64,000 nucleotides of DNA, taken from assembly GCA_021432635.1 (NCBI GenBank), contig MU270127.1:1-64000 (forward strand), read 5' to 3'. A program made the position numbers and the translations under genes. The notes under the pieces are model-generated. The model saw only the letters and a list, made by a program, of their open reading frames with translations. It was not told the origin of the DNA and made no database searches. Of the stretch, positions 22,116-34,023 are shown piece by piece; within the stretch, counting starts at the first letter, position 1; each line of letters opens with the position of its first letter. The DNA is from Thozetella sp. PMI_491 (Eukaryota; Ascomycota; Sordariomycetes; Chaetosphaeriales; Chaetosphaeriaceae).

Positions 22116-24448
22116 ATGACTGCCGTCGCAGCTCCCCCGAGCTTTTCTAATTTGAATCGTGCGGCATGGATTAATGGTGGACAGCCGCTCAATCCGATGA
22201 ATCCCGACGAAGGCAGAGGCAACATGTTTGTGCCCCGGAGACCCCTTCAGCGAAACAACTCGTCATCGTCGATCTCGTCCGTCTCCTCCACCTCTTCAAA
22301 TGCTACTGTCACCTCGAATCCTCCGCAAAACGGCAACCCGCCGGCCGGCGCAGGCGAAGTGAACGGGTGGACCAACGGCGCGCCTCGAAATAAGAAGCCC
22401 CAACCGACTCGCCAATGGCCGGTAGGAAAGCCCGAGCCGGTCGGTGAATATATGGGCCGTGGCCAGCAACTTCGCCCGGCCATGTCAAACGGGGTGAACG
22501 GCGCCTCTACTATGCAACTTTTACCCTCCCAGGGCGGCCAGATGATGTCCCAAAATGGCATGTCGCGCCCCGGAACCGAGGGCATGGGCTCGGCCCGCCA
22601 ACCCGTGCTCTACCTCCTCTCCATGAATGGCACATTTGAGCGGAAAACGATATCAGTTCCTTTTTACCCCGATACTCTCCGGATCGGCCGTCAGACGAAT
22701 GCGAAGACGGTGCCGACGCCCGTCAACGGCTTTTTCGACAGCAAGGTCCTCTCAAGGCAGCATGCAGAGATATGGGCCGACACTAATGGCAAGATCTGGA
22801 TCCGCGATGTAAAGTCTTCCAACGGTACCTTCGTGAACGGAATCCGGCTCTCCCAAGAGAACCGAGAATCCGAACCGCACGAGCTGCAGACCCACGACCA
22901 TTTGGAACTCGGCATCGACATCGTGCACGAAGACCAGAAGACGGTAGTACATCACAAGGTCTCGGCAAGGGTCGAGCACGCCGGCTTCATCAGCCCGTCG
23001 AACAGCCTTCTCGATATGAACTTTGGCGACCTGGACCCTTCCAATGGCGGCATCATGATCCCCATGGGCGGGGTGCCGCCCCTTCGGGGCCGCACCGGAA
23101 GCCAGTCATCCATGGCGAGTAACGGCCGTGGCCCGCCGAATATGATGGTCCCCCAAGCGAACGGAATGGCGCAACCCCGTCAGTTTTGGCTCAGCCCAAT
23201 GACGACGGAGCAGATCGTTAAACGACTTCACGTGAGTTACCCCTCCAGACCGAACCCCCTCGTCTGCCCCTAACCACTTTCGCACAGAACGAGATTCGAT
23301 ACGCACGGCTTCAGAACCAAGACCTGCAAAGAACAGGGCAGTTTATCAATGCGCTCTTATCTAAGGACGATATCAAGAACCAGGAAAAGCCGGATGGGCC
23401 GGAGCCTGCAAAGGGCCACATTAATGGCAACGCCGCCACCTCGTTTCAGTCCAACAGCGGCAGGGCGAGGTTTTCGGACCCCCCGGCCCCGCCCCCGTCC
23501 CAGCCTCTGCCTGAGAAGCCTGACGTGCCGTCGTTGAAGCGGGGCACAACAGAGCGTCCCAGCTCCGTCCCTCCTAGCAATACATCTCCCGTTCGACAAG
23601 AGAACAACTTGAGCCAAATCATACAACTCACGGAAGCGCTGAACAACGCCAAGAAGGAGATAGACTCGCATAGCGCGCGGGTGCGCGACCTTGAAGAGAT
23701 GCTGCATAAGGAGCGCCAGGCGCGGATGTTTGCCGAGGATATGGTACAAAAGATGGAGGAGCATAGCACCCATGCTAAATTAAACGGCGCAGTCGTTCCG
23801 CCTACAGCTGGACAGGGCTCGGAGCTGGAGAAGGCGTTTGATCCGCCTGCGGAGCGTCCGCTTACACCGGAACCGACTGATGTCCCCGCGTCGGAGGAGG
23901 CTGACGAGACTCTCTCGCCGGAGAAGGTCGACGCATCCGCTGCGGTGTTCCAGGCACGGATCGAAACGATGATATTGGAGATGAGGAGCCTGAGAGAGCA
24001 GCTGGCCGCCGTCAAGCAGCGCGCTGACCAGGCAGAGGCGGAAAGAGACGCAGACCGGCAATCTTTGGCGGCGATGGTGCTGCAGATTCAGCAGCGCGAT
24101 GAAGAGGATAAGAAGCGGGAAGCGGAGCGAAAGTCACGACCTCGGTCCACAGCACGCTCTCGCCACCGGAGCCCGGCAACAGCCGCGGAAGGGTCGAAGC
24201 CGATGGCGAACGGCAGCACGCCTGAGGAGCTCCCTCGGATGGATAGGACCGTCGACGACGCCTCGGAGGAGCCGACGCTGTCCAGGGCCAACACGATAAC
24301 ACCCTCGATGGAGGCCCGCACGAAGCCACAGCAGGATCAGGCCCTGATCCGGACGCTGCCTTACGCGTCCATGATGGGGGTCGTGCTGCTGGGCATGGGA
24401 TTGATGGCGTACCTCAACGGCTGGCAGCAACCCAAGCTAGACCGATGA
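22116..24448 (+). CDS. ham-4: Tail-anchored FHA-domain protein, STRIPAK subunit (HAM-4/PRO45/SLMAP-like)
   Basis: Two exons: 22116-23231 and 23288-24448, with a 56-base intron (GTGAGT...GCACAG); 758 residues. The N-terminus is Ser/Asn/Pro-rich. A forkhead-associated domain spans about residues 165-285 with the hallmark LRIGR (188-192), SRQH (216-219) and SSNGTFVNG motifs that bind phosphothreonine. Exon 2 encodes predicted coiled coils (ALNNAKKEIDSHSARVRDLE and MILEMRSLREQLAAVKQRAD regions). A single C-terminal helix (YASMMGVVLLGMGLMAYLNG) is followed by a short tail, giving a tail anchor. This layout is that of Neurospora HAM-4, Sordaria PRO45 and animal SLMAP, which bring the STRIPAK phosphatase/kinase complex to nuclear-envelope, ER and mitochondrial membranes; it is needed for cell fusion and fruiting. 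Confidence 0.92.
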
Positions 24449-25656
24449 TCAATGGTACGAGGCGTCGAAGACGGCGAACCCGTCCCAGCCCAGCTCAACG
24501 CCCTCCGGCAAACGAGATGGCAGCGATGAATTATGAGCAGATCATGACGACAACCGACACGATCACTTTGCCAAACCACGTTTTCTTTTGTATCCCCCGA
24601 ACAGCCATTTACCACATCTGGCTCGCGGCACGAGCCGCCCACTCGTTTTAGATATGTATCTAGTACAACGGAAGTTTGGTGTTCTCCTTGTCTCCATTTT
24701 TTTTTCTATTCATCCCCTCGGAGTTGGAAGTGGACAGTTGATGCGCGGGCACAGCGTTAGGCGGCGTTCCTGTCTCTCGTTCTTCGTTCAGGCAGTCTAT
24801 GCCTTCCTCCCCAATGTGGCTCACTTCGATCACGGGTCGCAGTGGTGGTGCCGTATCGACCTTCTTGTGTGAGTGAGTGGGTGAGTGTGCGATTGTGTGT
24901 GAGAGTGTGGAGCCACGGCAGCAGGGCCGGGAAGGAATTAGGATGTCTCTAGCCGACGACTTCCATGGATTTGGGGAGGTGTCGGCACCAGTGTACTAGG
25001 CGTGAGGGTTTGCAGACCGGCAATGGAGGGCAAAAGGAAAGAAAAAGAAACGAGTTTCTCAACTTGCCGAGCCAAAATGGGGCCATCTGAATTGGCCGCC
25101 ACACGAGCGACCCGCGTGAGATATAATGGTGGACAGTGAACATTGCGCAAGGGGGTATAGGGGTGTTTTATCTTTATCAAAGGCAAATAGGATTACAAAA
25201 TACGGCATGTGTAGGTGGACTGGCGACGGGGTTGTATTGTACATACTCTCTTCCCAGGCAATACCCATCAAGCATCAAGCATCAAGCATCAAGACAACAA
25301 GCACACCTTGACACACGCTCGCCTTGCGTGCAAACTTGCCAGCCGCATTCGCGGCTGCTAGATGGGGCTGTAGTTTGCTGGCCAGCAACGAACAGCGCTA
25401 AGCACATGTACGGGAAAAGGGGCCAGTAGTAGATCCATTCATCGCATCTAGATGCTGCACAGACCTGGGCAGAGCGAGCCCACTTGTGAACCGACTTGCT
25501 CGCTAGAAAGACGCGTGTATGCCAAGCGAGGCAGGCCACGGCCCGCACATCCAGAGGTATCTTGTTGCCCAACTGCAATATCCCATGCCAGCTGGAATCC
25601 ACTAAACGAAACCCTCCGACTCCGGTAACAAGACATATCCGATTGGATCCGACCCT
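24449..25656. other. Convergent 3' flank between FHA and sirtuin genes
   Basis: No gene is supported. It contains a TG/GTGAG-rich tract at 24866-24909 and four copies of a 7-base CATCAAG repeat at 25266-25293. Both fit untranslated or spacer sequence. Confidence 0.6.
25266..25293. repeat. 7-base tandem repeat (CATCAAG)4
   Basis: Four perfect tandem copies of CATCAAG in the spacer between convergent genes. A minisatellite with no evident function. Confidence 0.9.
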
Positions 25657-27049
25657 CTACAATGCCGCCTTGCCGGCCGACGTGTCCGCTGAGGAGCCGC
25701 TGGCTTGCGCCTTGGCTTCCTCTCTAGGCTCAGGGGTTGCTCCCTCGTCTTTCTTCTCACTTTCCGTCGCCGTTTCTCCTGCCACGGTGCCCTTTTCCTC
25801 GGCCGAGCCCTCCTTGGGGGCTGAGGCTGTCGTCTCTGTCGTTGCCTCCTGGCTGTCGCTCTTTGGCACTTCGTCCTCGTCCTCCTTGGGGCGCGCGAGT
25901 GAAGCTGCATCGCCGTCATCGCTAGAGGACTCGTTTTCGAGATTCAGGCCTTCGCGCATGCGGTCGACCAGCTGGTCCATTTCCTTCTTCTCGGTCGCGC
26001 GTGTCTCCGAAACGCGCAGCTGGCGCTGGGCCTCTTTCTCGCCGACGGTCTCGCGCCACTTAGCCTCTAGTTCCTCGCGCCAGCCCAGCGCATCGGCGAG
26101 CTTCCGAACGCCGCTGTCGCAGTCGCCCAGGACGAGGACGTCGTCGGGACGGGAGCCCATGTTGCCCACCTGCTCGAGGTTGAAGAGTACGCGCGGCATC
26201 TTGGGGCGGACGACGTCGGGCAGGCCCGCAAACGGATGCACCGTCAGGCTCGTGCCCAGGACCAAGGCTAGGTCCGACATGGAGGGATAGTACTGCCGGT
26301 CCCGGAACACCTGGGGGAGCGCCTCGCCGAAGAAGACGATGTCGGGCTTGACCAGACCATCGCATCCCTCGCTCGCGCAGTGCGGCACGTCGCCCTTCTC
26401 GACGTGGTCCTTCATTCGATCGTCCGGGAACACGGTACCGCACTCGATACATCGCTGGGTGGCGAAACTTCCGTGCGCCTCGACGATGAGTTCATCCGGG
26501 ACACCGGCGCGGCGCTCCAAGCAGTCGATGTTCTGGGTGAAGAGGTGGTGGAGGAGACCTTTATCGGCGAGAAGAGCGATGAATACGTGTGAGATAGTCG
26601 GGTGGTAGCGGCCCGGGTAGAGCTCTTTGGCCAACATGTAGAAGGGCTCGGGGTGCCGCCGGAAGTAGTTGATGTCGAACACAGCCTCAGCGTAAGGGAG
26701 GTTGAGGCGCGCTAGGTTGGCATAGAGGCCGGTGTCTGGCGACCGAAAGTCCGGTACTAGCGATCGGACACTGGTTAGCTACCGGAGCCGACCTTGTGTA
26801 ACCGGCGGTGTCCTGCTGGAAGCCGCAATGGCGAGAGTGAATGGGGGGAGCGGGGGGGCGGGTAGAAGACGAGACGGCAGGGGTAGGGAGCAACCTACTT
26901 CCTGCTGCTGTAGACAGGCCGGCGCCGGTCATGACCACAATGCGCCGCGCCTGCCCAGACTTGATGTACTCGGCTACGGCATCCAGGCTGCGGCTCGAGA
27001 GGGTCTCTGGCGCGACGCTTTCGTCGACAATGGAGTTTTCCTGACCCAT
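25657..27049 (-). CDS. HST2: NAD-dependent protein deacetylase, sirtuin class I (Hst2/SIRT2-like)
   Basis: Two exons: 26899-27049 and 25657-26756, with a 142-base intron; 416 residues versus 357 for yeast Hst2. The Rossmann motif GAGLSTAAGIPDFRSPDTG spans the splice site (from about residue 42). TQNIDCLERRAGV and the catalytic His at about 145 (EAHGSF) follow. A zinc site is formed by CIEC and a later HCASEGC pair, and GTSLTVHPFAGLPD completes the core. From about residue 300 the protein turns into a charged Glu/Ser/Lys/Ala-rich tail that is probably disordered. It removes acetyl groups from lysines, making nicotinamide and O-acetyl-ADP-ribose. Hst2 proteins are mainly cytosolic and act on histone H4K16 and other targets. 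The tail is longer than in yeast. Confidence 0.93.
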
Positions 27050-28709
27050 CTTGCGTCGTCGCCCTTGCCGGCCGTTGTTCTTGGAGCGATGCTCCTTGGG
27101 ATTGTTGCGCCTTCGACGAGCTATGGTGGCGGAGGCAGTACGCGGCGCTGCGCGCGAGTCGACAGCTCGGTCGAGTTGGCGTGGCGAGAGGGAAGACGCA
27201 AGCTACAGTTGGTCTTTTGTTATCCGTAGGCGGACGGGGAGCTTTTATGACCGGAGCTCCGGCGAGAGGGGACGCGGGGCAGGCCCAGGGTTGGAGGTAA
27301 GGCCTGCTGACGGCGCAATGGTGTCGATTGCCTTCTTACGCCTTGCAATTTTTTGCGCAAAAAATGTCCGGCGAATCGAGGGGCAAAAGTTCCCTGGTGA
27401 CGTGGTGGAGGAGGTTGGAGGGACGGCTGCTGCCTCGTCCGCGGCTCGTCGGTGTGACAGGCAAGATCTTATCTCTTATCGCTGGGGAGGGGCAGAGGCG
27501 AAAAGGTGAGGGCGCGGGCAGGGGTGGGGCGTGTATCGTAGTTGGGATATGTCTTAATTACCCTACTTAGCTGTTTCCAGCCTACCCTACCCCCATAGCC
27601 CCAGCTCCATGCCTAGCCTGATATAGGCATGGATTTCTTGAGTATGGGGGAAGAGCGGTGACAATGGATGGAGGCCTAGAAGGACCTCTCGCTCCACCGT
27701 GGTGCCTACAGGTATGTACTGCTTTCGAAGCCGGTGGAGCCAAGCAGCCAGGTCGTGCAACGACAGTGCTTAGTAGAGCCGCGTAGCTAGAATGAGCAGC
27801 CATGACGCACGCCGATGACTTTGTCTGGCACTTTATAGGTCCCTGGTTTGAGGCGAAAGTTCCCCACCCCTGAACCATGCCAACGAGCGGTTTTGGGGGG
27901 TTACCTTGTACAACGCCGTATAACTGCCGCTAGAATCAGATCCGTTAGCCCAACGGCTTCAGTAGCCGTGAGACCCCCTTGGCATTTCACTTGTTGGGCA
28001 GCGATCTCGGTTACTATAGAAAATGCTGCTGCAGATTTTGGCGTGGCATACAGTGTACGTTTCGTCTCAAGTTCGTTTGCTCTGAGATGAGAACGAGCCA
28101 TTAAATACGATACATGATAGACAGGGCGCTGTACCTCTCTCTGGCCGCTCCTGGAAAAGTGACAGCTCTTTGACCCATGAGAGAAGTGTGCTGCTGCTTC
28201 TAGATTGCGCTCAGTGATAGTTCGCTGGTACCCATCGTTTCTAGCCTTCTGTCAAGTGTGTGCCCCTCTAGAAGATGGCCGCAAGGCATTCCACCAAGAT
28301 CTGGAGAGCAGGTATGCACCTCAAAATGTGTGGTTTCCATCCCTCATGCCTTCGGACTCCACAATAAAGCTAGGCAACTCCTGTCTTCCTAGAGTACTGC
28401 CTCTTTGTGGGAAGGGGCAACGGGCCTGACCATCCGGGATGCCTGCTGCCATCTGCACTTCCGCTCGGCGTCGTTAGCCGGAGATGAGTCACTTCTCATC
28501 AATCCAGTATTGGCAAGCATCCATCTATTGGGGCGGTTCAGAGACCGGATTGGACGGGGCCTATGAAGAACGGCCGCAGGTTAGGCTAGGTTCGGGCCGA
28601 GTAGATCGTGGGGTGTGGTGGGATGGGAGTCAGCAGCCACGAGGCGAGCTAGAGACAAGCCGCCTGCCCCCTTCGAGGCGTCGTACCCCTCATCGCACGC
28701 CGCAACAGG
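27050..28709. other. Interval upstream of sirtuin gene
   Basis: This holds the sirtuin promoter and the 3' flank of the methyltransferase gene. Only short frames without recognisable content are present on either strand. Confidence 0.55.
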
Positions 28710-30070
28710 TCAGATATTGCTGGCTTCGGGCTTCTTGCCATGGACGAAGCGTATGCGGAAGTAGCCGTGGACACTCCTGTCGTTCAGCTGGGCCCGTAGG
28801 CCGGTCGCATATGTGTGAATGTCTTCCTCGGCCCACCCGAGGACAAACTGGAACATGTAGAGCACGAAGCCCTCCAAGTCCTGCTCGAGGGTCAGGTGGC
28901 AGAACAGGCCAATCTCCCGGAGGACCCGGTCGCGCGGCCAGCCGCCAAGAGGGCACTGGGGGCGTCAGCGGCAGCAGTCTACTTCGCCCATGGTGGGCCG
29001 GGGGCAACTCACCTTGAAGTCCCACACCGTCACGTCCGTGAAGCCGGCCTCCTCCATGCCCCTGCGCTGGACGTCATCATCCACCACGGTGAAGGACCGC
29101 CCTAGCTTCTCGCCGCCCTCACGAAACAGATTGCCCCACCGGCCCATGGGTGTGCCCGCGGCAACCGACCCGTCGTCGCTGAGGGCGAAGAGGCTTGCCT
29201 CCACATCCTCAAGGTAGCCGCCGGGCTTGCAGCAGCGGAACGCCTGCCGGTACAGCGCAGACCAGTCGGTGAAGGACCCAAACAGGTACCGGAAGTGCAC
29301 GAAGTCGAAGCTGTCAGCGGGATAGCTCCAGGCCTGTGTGGCATCCTCCATCTCGAACCGCAGGTTCGGGGGCAGCCACAGGGGCTGGATGGGCGAGATG
29401 TCGGTCCCAATCACCTCGGCATGAGGGTACTGGTCCGCGAAATCTCTGGTTGTAAGTCAGCAAGGCGACCCAGGTGGGCGGGCGCGACAGCCGGAGAGGG
29501 TGGGTGAGGGGTTGTGTCGTGCATACATGGCCCAGATCCCTAGATGAAATGGATGCGGGGTTAGCCATCTGGCCGGGATCAGGGGGGGGGTTAGAGGCGG
29601 GTGCCGGGCGGTCGTACCTGTTCCTGTCCCAATATCGAGGACTCGCTGTGAGAAGGGCGGTGGGGCGTCAGATATGCAGTGACTATGGGGACAGTCTGGC
29701 GGCCCCCGAGGGCACGGGAGGGGTGCGGTACCTGGACGTTGTCCTTGATGGGAGCCCGAAACAGCTTCCCGTCGAGCACGAGGGTCAGCATATGGTGAAT
29801 GATGTCGAGGGCCTCGTTCTGGCGGGCGTCGTTGGGGCCCCAGTACTCGGCATTTCCCTTCTCGCTGTGGTAGGTCCGGCCGTGGATGGTCCGGTAGTGC
29901 AGGATGCTGGACGACAGAGAGGCCATCAGGCTGACACGGTCCTCATCGCCCAACGCCGAGTCCCGGTCGTCGCCATGATAGCTGGACGGCGCCTCGCCGC
30001 CGCCCCTCGAGGGGGAGTCTGGAGGCTGCGCCAAACCGGCAGGGGCGGCTCCCGTGCCGGCTGCGCCCAT
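28710..30070 (-). CDS. LaeA-like SAM-dependent methyltransferase
   Basis: Five exons: 29732-30070, 29618-29645 (28 bases), 29527-29539 (13 bases), 29013-29445, 28710-28955; 352 residues. The SAM-binding motif [18 protein letters not shown] (from residue 114), is assembled across three splice junctions. [11 protein letters not shown] (motif II, the ribose-binding Asp), [16 protein letters not shown] and CCKPGGYLE follow. The N-terminal [14 protein letters not shown] and EYWGPND signatures are those of the LaeA/TAM family of fungal methyltransferases. Many relatives regulate or decorate secondary metabolism, but most family members have no known substrate and this one has no cluster around it. 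The class call is firm; the biological role is open. Confidence 0.92.
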
Positions 30071-31681
30071 TCAATCGCCTTGCCTACCGGGGCCGTTACG
30101 GCCTGCTCCGCGTTTGGCGCGCTCGTCCTCGCTCCGCCGCGGCCGGAGGGAGGCGCGAGCGAAAGCCACGGGGAGGCGGCCGAAGATGCACGTCTCGCAG
30201 CGAGGGGAAGGGGGGGGGGACCCGTGTGGCTTGCGGGCGGCGCGACGAGGTGCGGGAAACCGGGCGACTGTGGGCGGGAGAGAGAGTGTGGGTTGAGCGT
30301 GCGCGACAGGAGGCGGTGGCACTCGAAAGCTGAGGTGCATTATATACCTTGCCGGGATATAAGGAAGGCGGGTTGGTTCTGGCAAAGTGCACAAAACCCA
30401 CTGGGGGCGGCCGATCGGGAGCCCGCACCCATCCAACCATGGCATCCATCCCATGATCCCATCCCACTGGATATGGGCCCCGTCGAGCCCTTCAAGGTTC
30501 AAGTCCCGGGCGAGTAGCAGTTCGCATTGGATATGCAGGCCCCCGGCAGCCGCGGCTGCAATTGGCGCACGACGACCGGGGCTTACGGTGCCGAGGGGGC
30601 CCAGTGCGCTCTCGCGTCGCCCTTGCAAGCCAAGATTCTGCTGTCTCTGCTGTCCCTGCTGTCCCTGCTGTACTCTGTATGTACGGTCCTGATGGATCCC
30701 GCGTAAAAGACAGGGTGTTTTGGTGCAGTTTGAAACACGAAGGCACTTAACGTATGGACGCTAGCCTATAGTTACAGCTTACTACCCCCTAGAGTCGGTG
30801 TGAAGACGGCTTGCCCCGTGTCCCTTCGGGGCTATATTTGGAGTAAGCAGCGGGGGTAGGGCCTGGTTTGCTGGCTTGCTGATGGGCGATCTTCTATGAC
30901 CCTAGTCTAGCGACGAGATAATGGCGGGAATACCCACCCGCTATTGCGTTGCACTTGGCTACGGGAAGCACGTAGTCAATGACGAATCCTTCTGCGTACC
31001 ATCGTGGCATACGCGAGGTGACTTGTTTGCTGCACGGTCAAAAGGCCAGAATGAGCAGGCTAGTACGCGTATACGAATAGGAAGGAGAGGTTGTACTACT
31101 GTGCATAGATAACAAGGATGAGACCCAAGGCACTGACGAAGTAGGTAAGGACGTAGCCACCACTGAGACCTGCTCACAGGCTTGCTTTCTTTTGGCTTTT
31201 TTTTTTTTTTTTTTTTTTTTTTTNNNNNNNNNNNNNNNNNNNNNNNNNNNNNNNNNNNNNNNNNNNNNNNNNNNNNNNNNNNNNNNNNNNNNNNNNNNNN
31301 NNNNNNNNNNNNNNNNNNNNNNNNNNNNNNNNNNNNNNNNNNNNNNNNNNNNNGGGGGGGGGGGGGGGTGCCAAGCCAAGATGGCAATCGCGGGGTAGCT
31401 CCAAGTTAGCAGGAAAAAAAAAAGGCTGCGAAGGCAAAAAGTAAAGAGAGGGGCAATCGTTGTGCCCCGCCATGGCACTGCTTGATAAGCAAAAAAATCT
31501 CAGCGCGATAGAAGTCCATCGACGACGGCGACAAAGACGGTGCCTGCCCTGCTCCTAGATAGCTACAGCTATTCTCAAGCGCCTCTATAAAGGATCGCCC
31601 GCGCAAGAGCGCTCTCACGTCGCTTGCCCCGAACCCTCCAACCCGACAGGCCACAGCAGCGCATCCTTGCCCAAGCCCAAC
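30071..31681. other. Divergent interval with sequencing gap
   Basis: This lies between the starts of the methyltransferase and SQT1 genes, so it holds both promoters. No gene is supported. It includes a 9-base imperfect repeat (CTGTCCCTG) at 30635-30670 and the N gap at 31224-31353. Anything inside the gap is unknown. Confidence 0.55.
31224..31353. other. Assembly gap (130 N)
   Basis: 130 undetermined bases, flanked by 23 T on the left and about 15 G on the right. Homopolymers on both sides suggest the gap comes from sequencing failure at simple sequence. Its true length may differ from 130. Confidence 0.98.
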
Positions 31682-33190
31682 ATGTCGGCCAACGACCCCC
31701 ACCACGACGACCCGGACTCGGAGCCCGAGCTGCTGGACGAGGATGATGCCGATGAGGTCATCGACGAAGAGGGCGACGTCGCCATGGACTCGGACGAGGA
31801 GGCCGGCGCGGGCGACGACGACCGCGAGGAGATCCAGCTCGTCAACGACAGCATCGCCTACTTCGACCTCCACAAGGACTCCATCTTCGCCATCGCCCAG
31901 CATCCGACCCGCCCCAACCTCGTGGCCACCGGCGGCTCCGAGGGCGACGCTGACGATGCCCCCGGGAAGGGTTACGTGATAGACACCGCCGCCGCCGTCC
32001 CGCGGCCCGTCCTTCCCGCCAGCTACGCGAGCGACCCGAGCAGCGCCGCGGCCCAGAGCACCGAGCTCAAAGCCATCTTCACCATCGACGGCCATACCGA
32101 CAGCATCAACACCCTGGCCTTCACTCTGCCCAAGGGCGATGCCCTGGTAAGTGGCGGCCTGGACGGCCGGCTGCGCGTCTACGCGAGCAAGGGAGACTCG
32201 TACGCCTTCCTCGCCGAGTCGCAGGAGACCGAGGAGATCAACTGGCTCGCCCCGTGCCCCGCGCCCGAGTACCCCAACGCCATCGCTCTCGGCGCATCCG
32301 ACGGGTCCGTCTGGGTGTACAACATCGACCCCACCGACGCTGCTGAGCCTCTGCAGATCGTGCAGAGCTACTTCTTGCACACGGGCCCCAGCACGGCCGG
32401 CACCTGGACGCCCGACGGGCAGCTTCTGGCGAGTGTATCCGAGGACAGCTCCTTGCACGTGTTTGACGTCTGGGGTGCCGCTGCCGCCAAATCCCTCGTG
32501 ACGGACAACGGCCAGACGGTCGTCTCCCTGACCGAGGCCGATCAGCGCTTCGTGGTCGAGGGCGGCCTCTACTCGGTCGCCGTCGCGCCGTCCGGCGCCT
32601 TCTTGGCCGTCGGAGGCGCCGGTGGTGCCATCCGGGTGGTCGGCCTCCCCCGCCTCAGCGCCGCGCCCCAGCAGCAGCAGCAACCGCGAGGCGGCCGGCA
32701 AGCACGCGGTACCGCAGAGCCATCAGCTCAGGCGGGTGCCATCCTAGCGGCCCTCAACGTACAGTCCGACAGTGTCGAGTCTCTGTCGTTCTCTCCAGCA
32801 CCCCAGACGCTTCTCGCGGCGGGAAGCGTGGACGGAAGCATCGCCATCTTCGACACGGCCCGCAGCTTCGCCGTGCGGCGACATATCCGTGAAGCGCACG
32901 AGGCGTTCCCAGTGGTCAAGGTTGACTTCGTACGCTCCGCTGGGGGTCAGTCTGCCGGCTGGTTGCTCACGTCCTGCGGAATGGACGGCGTAGTACGCCG
33001 GTGGGATCTCCGTGGTGCTACTGCGAGCCAGCACGTGCCTAACGCGGCCGTAGCTGGGTTGTCGAAGGAGTGGCGCGGCCACCGTGGAGACGGAGAAGGC
33101 GGCGGCGTGCTTGGCTTCGTTCAGGGCGAGACCGGTGAGAGGGTGATCACAGCCGGAGACGATGGTGTTGCGTTGGTATTCGAAGCTTGA
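31682..33190 (+). CDS. SQT1: Sqt1-like WD40 ribosome-assembly chaperone
   Basis: A single exon of 502 residues starting at MSANDPHHDD; this is the first ATG of the frame. A strongly acidic N-terminus (LLDEDDADEVIDEEGDVAMD) is followed by WD40 repeats of a beta-propeller, for example DSIFAIAQHPTRPNLVATGG, HTDSINTLAFTLPKGDALVS and SVESLSFSPAPQTLLAAGSV. Yeast Sqt1 (AAMP in animals) binds nascent Rpl10/uL16 and delivers it to the 60S subunit. One loop near residues 325-345 is Gln/Arg/Gly-rich (QQQQQ). It is intronless, unlike nearly every other gene here. GC is high at third positions, as expected for a well-expressed gene. Confidence 0.9.
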   Translation: MSANDPHHDDPDSEPELLDEDDADEVIDEEGDVAMDSDEEAGAGDDDREEIQLVNDSIAYFDLHKDSIFAIAQHPTRPNLVATGGSEGDADDAPGKGYVIDTAAAVPRPVLPASYASDPSSAAAQSTELKAIFTIDGHTDSINTLAFTLPKGDALVSGGLDGRLRVYASKGDSYAFLAESQETEEINWLAPCPAPEYPNAIALGASDGSVWVYNIDPTDAAEPLQIVQSYFLHTGPSTAGTWTPDGQLLASVSEDSSLHVFDVWGAAAAKSLVTDNGQTVVSLTEADQRFVVEGGLYSVAVAPSGAFLAVGGAGGAIRVVGLPRLSAAPQQQQQPRGGRQARGTAEPSAQAGAILAALNVQSDSVESLSFSPAPQTLLAAGSVDGSIAIFDTARSFAVRRHIREAHEAFPVVKVDFVRSAGGQSAGWLLTSCGMDGVVRRWDLRGATASQHVPNAAVAGLSKEWRGHRGDGEGGGVLGFVQGETGERVITAGDDGVALVFEA

Positions 33191-34023
33191 GCTGAGGGCA
33201 ACTTTATCACGCCCAATAGAGCTGGGTTGAGCTGAATCTAACGGGAGGAAGAAGGACATCCAATACCAGGCGCTGATGGATAATGTGCTATGCTACCATC
33301 ATATGCCTCGTGCGAGTTGGAGCCGTTCGGTCGGTTGGAAAAAACATACCATCCCAGAAAAAATAGCATTAGGCCATATGGAAGAGGAGCACCCGTTTAA
33401 GAGATCATGGATTCAAGAGGCTTTGTCTCTGGTTCTATCTCTATCGCCCTAGGCCGGCGCCAGCTGATCTACGCAGGGGGAAAAAAAATTAACTAGATGT
33501 GAACCCTAGAGGCTACGAGAGACAACCGTAACGTTGGTCGAGAAACCATGTTCAAGCGCATATCTATCTGTCTGCACAATATACCTCGTTAAGCTACTCC
33601 GCGCGGAGCCTCTGCTCCTCTGATCCCGAGCCCATATGTTGAAGAACTCCGTCCGATGAAGGTCTAGGCGATCCAAAGACTCCAGTTGATGCTGTCCAAA
33701 ATGCCCTGTTCCAAGCGCGGGGTATCCGGGCTCGCTCCCTCATGCTCCTGTTGAAAGATGTCGCAGTCCTGTGCTTGATGCCAAGGCCACCGAGTGGTCG
33801 GTCCCGTCACCCCTTCCTTCGTCCTTTCACTCCAGTTGTCCTATTTGTGTTTCGCCAGCATATCTCTCCTCAGTTGATGTTGAAAACCCGAGTACACGTG
33901 TAAAGAGAACTAAATCAGGTGAAAAATATCCTTCCCGAGCCGTTGCGCCTCTATATTTCGCAGTTACACGCTGAAGCTATTTTCGGTTCTTATTTTCCTT
34001 TTTTTTCTTCCTCCCAGCACAGA
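33191..34023. other. Convergent 3' flank between SQT1 and GCV2
   Basis: Both neighbouring genes end here. There are no supported reading frames; the sequence is moderately AT-rich. Confidence 0.6.

Noticed and set aside
30470..30520. GGTTCAAGTCC resembling a tRNA B box
   Set aside because: No acceptor stem or anticodon arm can be paired at the right spacing.
31406..32701. Long minus-strand open frame opposite SQT1
   Set aside because: It lies antisense to the WD40 gene, is created by its high third-position GC content, and has Gly/Val/Arg-rich sequence with no domain.
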